Assembly (NCBI RefSeq): GCF_019097595.1
Contig: NC_080717.1
Location: forward strand, 23,401,876-23,465,875
Origin: Hemibagrus wyckioides
Taxonomy: Eukaryota; Chordata; Actinopteri; Siluriformes; Bagridae
Reading direction: 5' to 3'
Length of the DNA: 64,000 bases
Part shown: one piece after another, positions 61,601 to 64,000 of the stretch
How the letters are laid out: the number at the start of each line of letters is the position of its first letter
How positions within the stretch are numbered: the first letter of the stretch is position 1
Program-made: the position numbers and the translations under genes
The notes under the pieces: generated by a model
The model's input: the letters and a program-made list of their open reading frames with translations, nothing else
Databases searched by the model: none
What the model was told of the DNA's origin: nothing

Positions 61601-63692
61601 GTAACACACCAACAATACACTCATAACACAACTGTAACACACCAACAATACACTCATAACACAACTGTAACACCCTCATAACACAACTGTAACACACCAA
61701 CAATACACTCATAACACAACTGTAACACCAACAATACACTCATAACACAACTGTAACACACCAACAATACACCCGTAACACAACTGTAACACACCAACAA
61801 TACACTCATAACACAACTGTAACACACCAACAATACACTCATAACACAACTGTAACACACCAACAATACACTCATAACACAACTGTAACACCCTCATAAC
61901 ACAACTGTAACACACCAACAATACACTCATAACACAACTGTAACACACCAACAATACATTCATAACACAACTGTAACACACCAACAATACACTCATAACA
62001 CAACTGTAACACACCAACAATACACTCATAACACAACTGTAACACACCAACAATACACTCATAACACAACTGTAACACCCTCATAACACAACTGTAACAC
62101 ACCAACAATACACTCATAACACAACTGTAACACACCAACAATACACCCGTAACACAACTGTAACACACCAACAATACACTCATAACACAACTGTAACACA
62201 CCAACAATACACTCATAACACAACTGTAACACACCAACAATACACTCATAACACAACTGTAACACCCTCATAACACAACTGTAACACACCAACAATACAC
62301 TCATAACACAACTGTAACACACCAACAATACATTCATAACACAACTGTAACACACCAACAATACACTCATAACACAACTGTAACACCCTCATAACACAAC
62401 TGTAACACACCAACAATACACTCATAACACAACTGTAACACACCAACAATACACTCATAACACAACTGTAACACACCAACAATACACCCGTAACACAACT
62501 GTAACACACCAACAATACACTCATAACACAACTGTAACACACCAACAATACACTCATAACACAACTGTAACACACCAACAATACACTCATAACACAACTG
62601 TAACACCCTCATAACACAACTGTAACACACCAACAATACACTCATAACACAACTGTAACACACCAACAATACACTCATAACACAACTGTAACACCCTCAT
62701 AACACAACTGTAACACACCAACAATACACTCATAACACAACTGTAACACACCAACAATACATTCATAACACAACTGTAACACACCAACAATACACTCATA
62801 ACACAACTGTAACACCCTCATAACACAACTGTAACACACCAACAATACACTCATAACACAACTGTAACACACCAACAATACACTCATAACACAACTGTAA
62901 CACCCTCATAACACAACTGTAACACACCAACAATACACTCATAACACAACTGTAACACACCAACAATACACTCATAACACAACTGTAACACACCAACAAT
63001 ACACTCATAACACAACTGTAACACACCAACAATACACTCATAACACAACTGTAACTCACCAAGAATACACCCATAACACAACTGTAACACACCAACAATA
63101 CACTCATAACACAACTGTAACACACCAACAATACACTCATAACACAACTGTAACACCCTCATAACACAACTGTAACACACCAACAATACACTCATAACAC
63201 AACTGTAACACACCAACAATACACCCGTAACACAACAGTAACACACCAACAATACACTCATAACACAACTGTAACACACCAACAATACACTCATAACACA
63301 ACTGTAACACACCAACAATACACCCGTAACACAACAGTAACACACCAACAATACACTCATAACACAACTGTAACACACCAACAATACACTCATAACACAA
63401 CTGTAACACACCAACAATACACTCATAACACAACTGTAACACCCTCATAACACAACAGTAACACACCAACAATACACTCATAACACAACTGTAACACACC
63501 AACAATACACTCATAACACAACTGTAACACACCAACAATACACTCATAACACAACTGTAACACACCAACAATACACTCATAACACAACTGTAACACACCA
63601 ACAATACACTCATAACACAACTGTAACACACCAACAATACACCCGTAACACAACAGTAACACAATTGTAACACACCAGTAACACAACAGTTA
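58660..63692. repeat. 5 kb minisatellite on an 11-base register (33-base higher-order unit)
   Basis: From about 60000 to 63690 the array has a 33-base unit made of three 11-base parts ACACACCAACA, ATACACTCATA and ACACAACTGTA, with periodic shorter ACACCCTCATA insertions. From 58660 to about 59800 the register is 22 bases, with ACACCCACAAT and ACACCTGTAAC alternating. No point mutation breaks frame for long, so VCYSCVMSVLL-type readings on the minus strand are artefacts. Confidence 0.96.
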
Positions 63693-64000
63693 ACAGTCAC
63701 GATAAGAAATAATGACCAAAAAGTGAATCAGTGATCAGTTGTGATTAATATAGTGAAAGAGTATAATTTTTAATGAATGTTCCACCACAGCGCGTTAATC
63801 ACATTAACAAACACATGTTTCCTGAATAACTGGAATAAACGGATCAGAGCAGTCTGAGGAACATCGCTGAGTGGACGCTTACAGGAGCATTTTAATAAAC
63901 CTAAAAATACTGCAGCATTTCACTTTGCCAAAACACAGGCATGACTTTCTCAAGCCAAAAAAACCCACAAGGAAAAACAGGAAACATTGAAAGTGTGCTT
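63693..64000. other. Window end, nothing recognised
   Basis: AT-rich unique sequence with no exon or repeat that I can name. Confidence 0.5.

Noticed and set aside
58566..63700. Many overlapping Cys/Val/Leu-rich minus-strand readings
   Set aside because: They come from the 11/22/33-base minisatellite; the same 11-residue word appears in all frames.

Overview
This window is vertebrate genomic DNA, almost certainly from a bony fish. It has short exons with GT-AG introns, dense CA/TG and other short tandem repeats, teleost-type tRNA-derived SINEs, L2-type LINE fragments, Tc1-like and hAT-like DNA transposons and a Ty3/gypsy chromovirus. The repeat style suggests an otophysan such as a catfish, but that is only a weak inference.

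Three protein-coding genes are readable. (1) Minus strand, 23232 down to beyond the window start: a receptor tyrosine phosphatase of the PTPRB (VE-PTP) type. Visible are a signal peptide, a mannose-receptor-like cysteine-rich (ricin-type) domain, a single ~2.7 kb mucin-like exon with a 12-residue VNTR, 15 fibronectin-III exons, a membrane-proximal region, the transmembrane exon and two juxtamembrane exons, one of them an 18-base microexon. The catalytic phosphatase domain lies outside the window. (2) Plus strand, 26514-37531: a complete 8-exon ethanolamine kinase (etnk1/etnk2 type, 357 aa), head-to-head with ptprb. (3) Minus strand, 46630-40483: insc (inscuteable spindle-orientation adaptor), 11 exons with the LGN-binding N-terminus and armadillo repeats. 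Its initiator exon is not securely found.

Layout: 1-600 minisatellite; 653-23232 ptprb exons and introns, the introns holding decayed LINE, SINE and Tc1 fragments; 23233-26513 shared 5' intergenic region with a LINE 3' end, a (GATA)n tract and a SINE; 26514-37531 etnk, whose introns carry a hAT-like element nested inside a TIR transposon, a G/T-strand minisatellite, two copies of a ~31-base minisatellite and a 12-base minisatellite; 37.7-38.7 kb TG-rich satellite; 38.75-39.11 kb solo-LTR-like segment; 40.5-46.6 kb insc; 46.97-51.66 kb degenerate gypsy chromovirus with two LTRs and a nested L2 LINE; 51.7-58.5 kb mostly non-coding, with a third, inverted copy of the etnk-intron minisatellite; 58.66-63.7 kb a 5 kb minisatellite built on an 11-base register.

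The three genes have unrelated jobs (endothelial receptor phosphatase, phosphatidylethanolamine synthesis, spindle orientation) and show no sign of acting together. The most interesting coding observation is the ptprb N-terminus, with its ricin-type domain followed by a giant mucin exon. The most unusual non-coding feature is how much tandem repeat sits in and right against splice sites.
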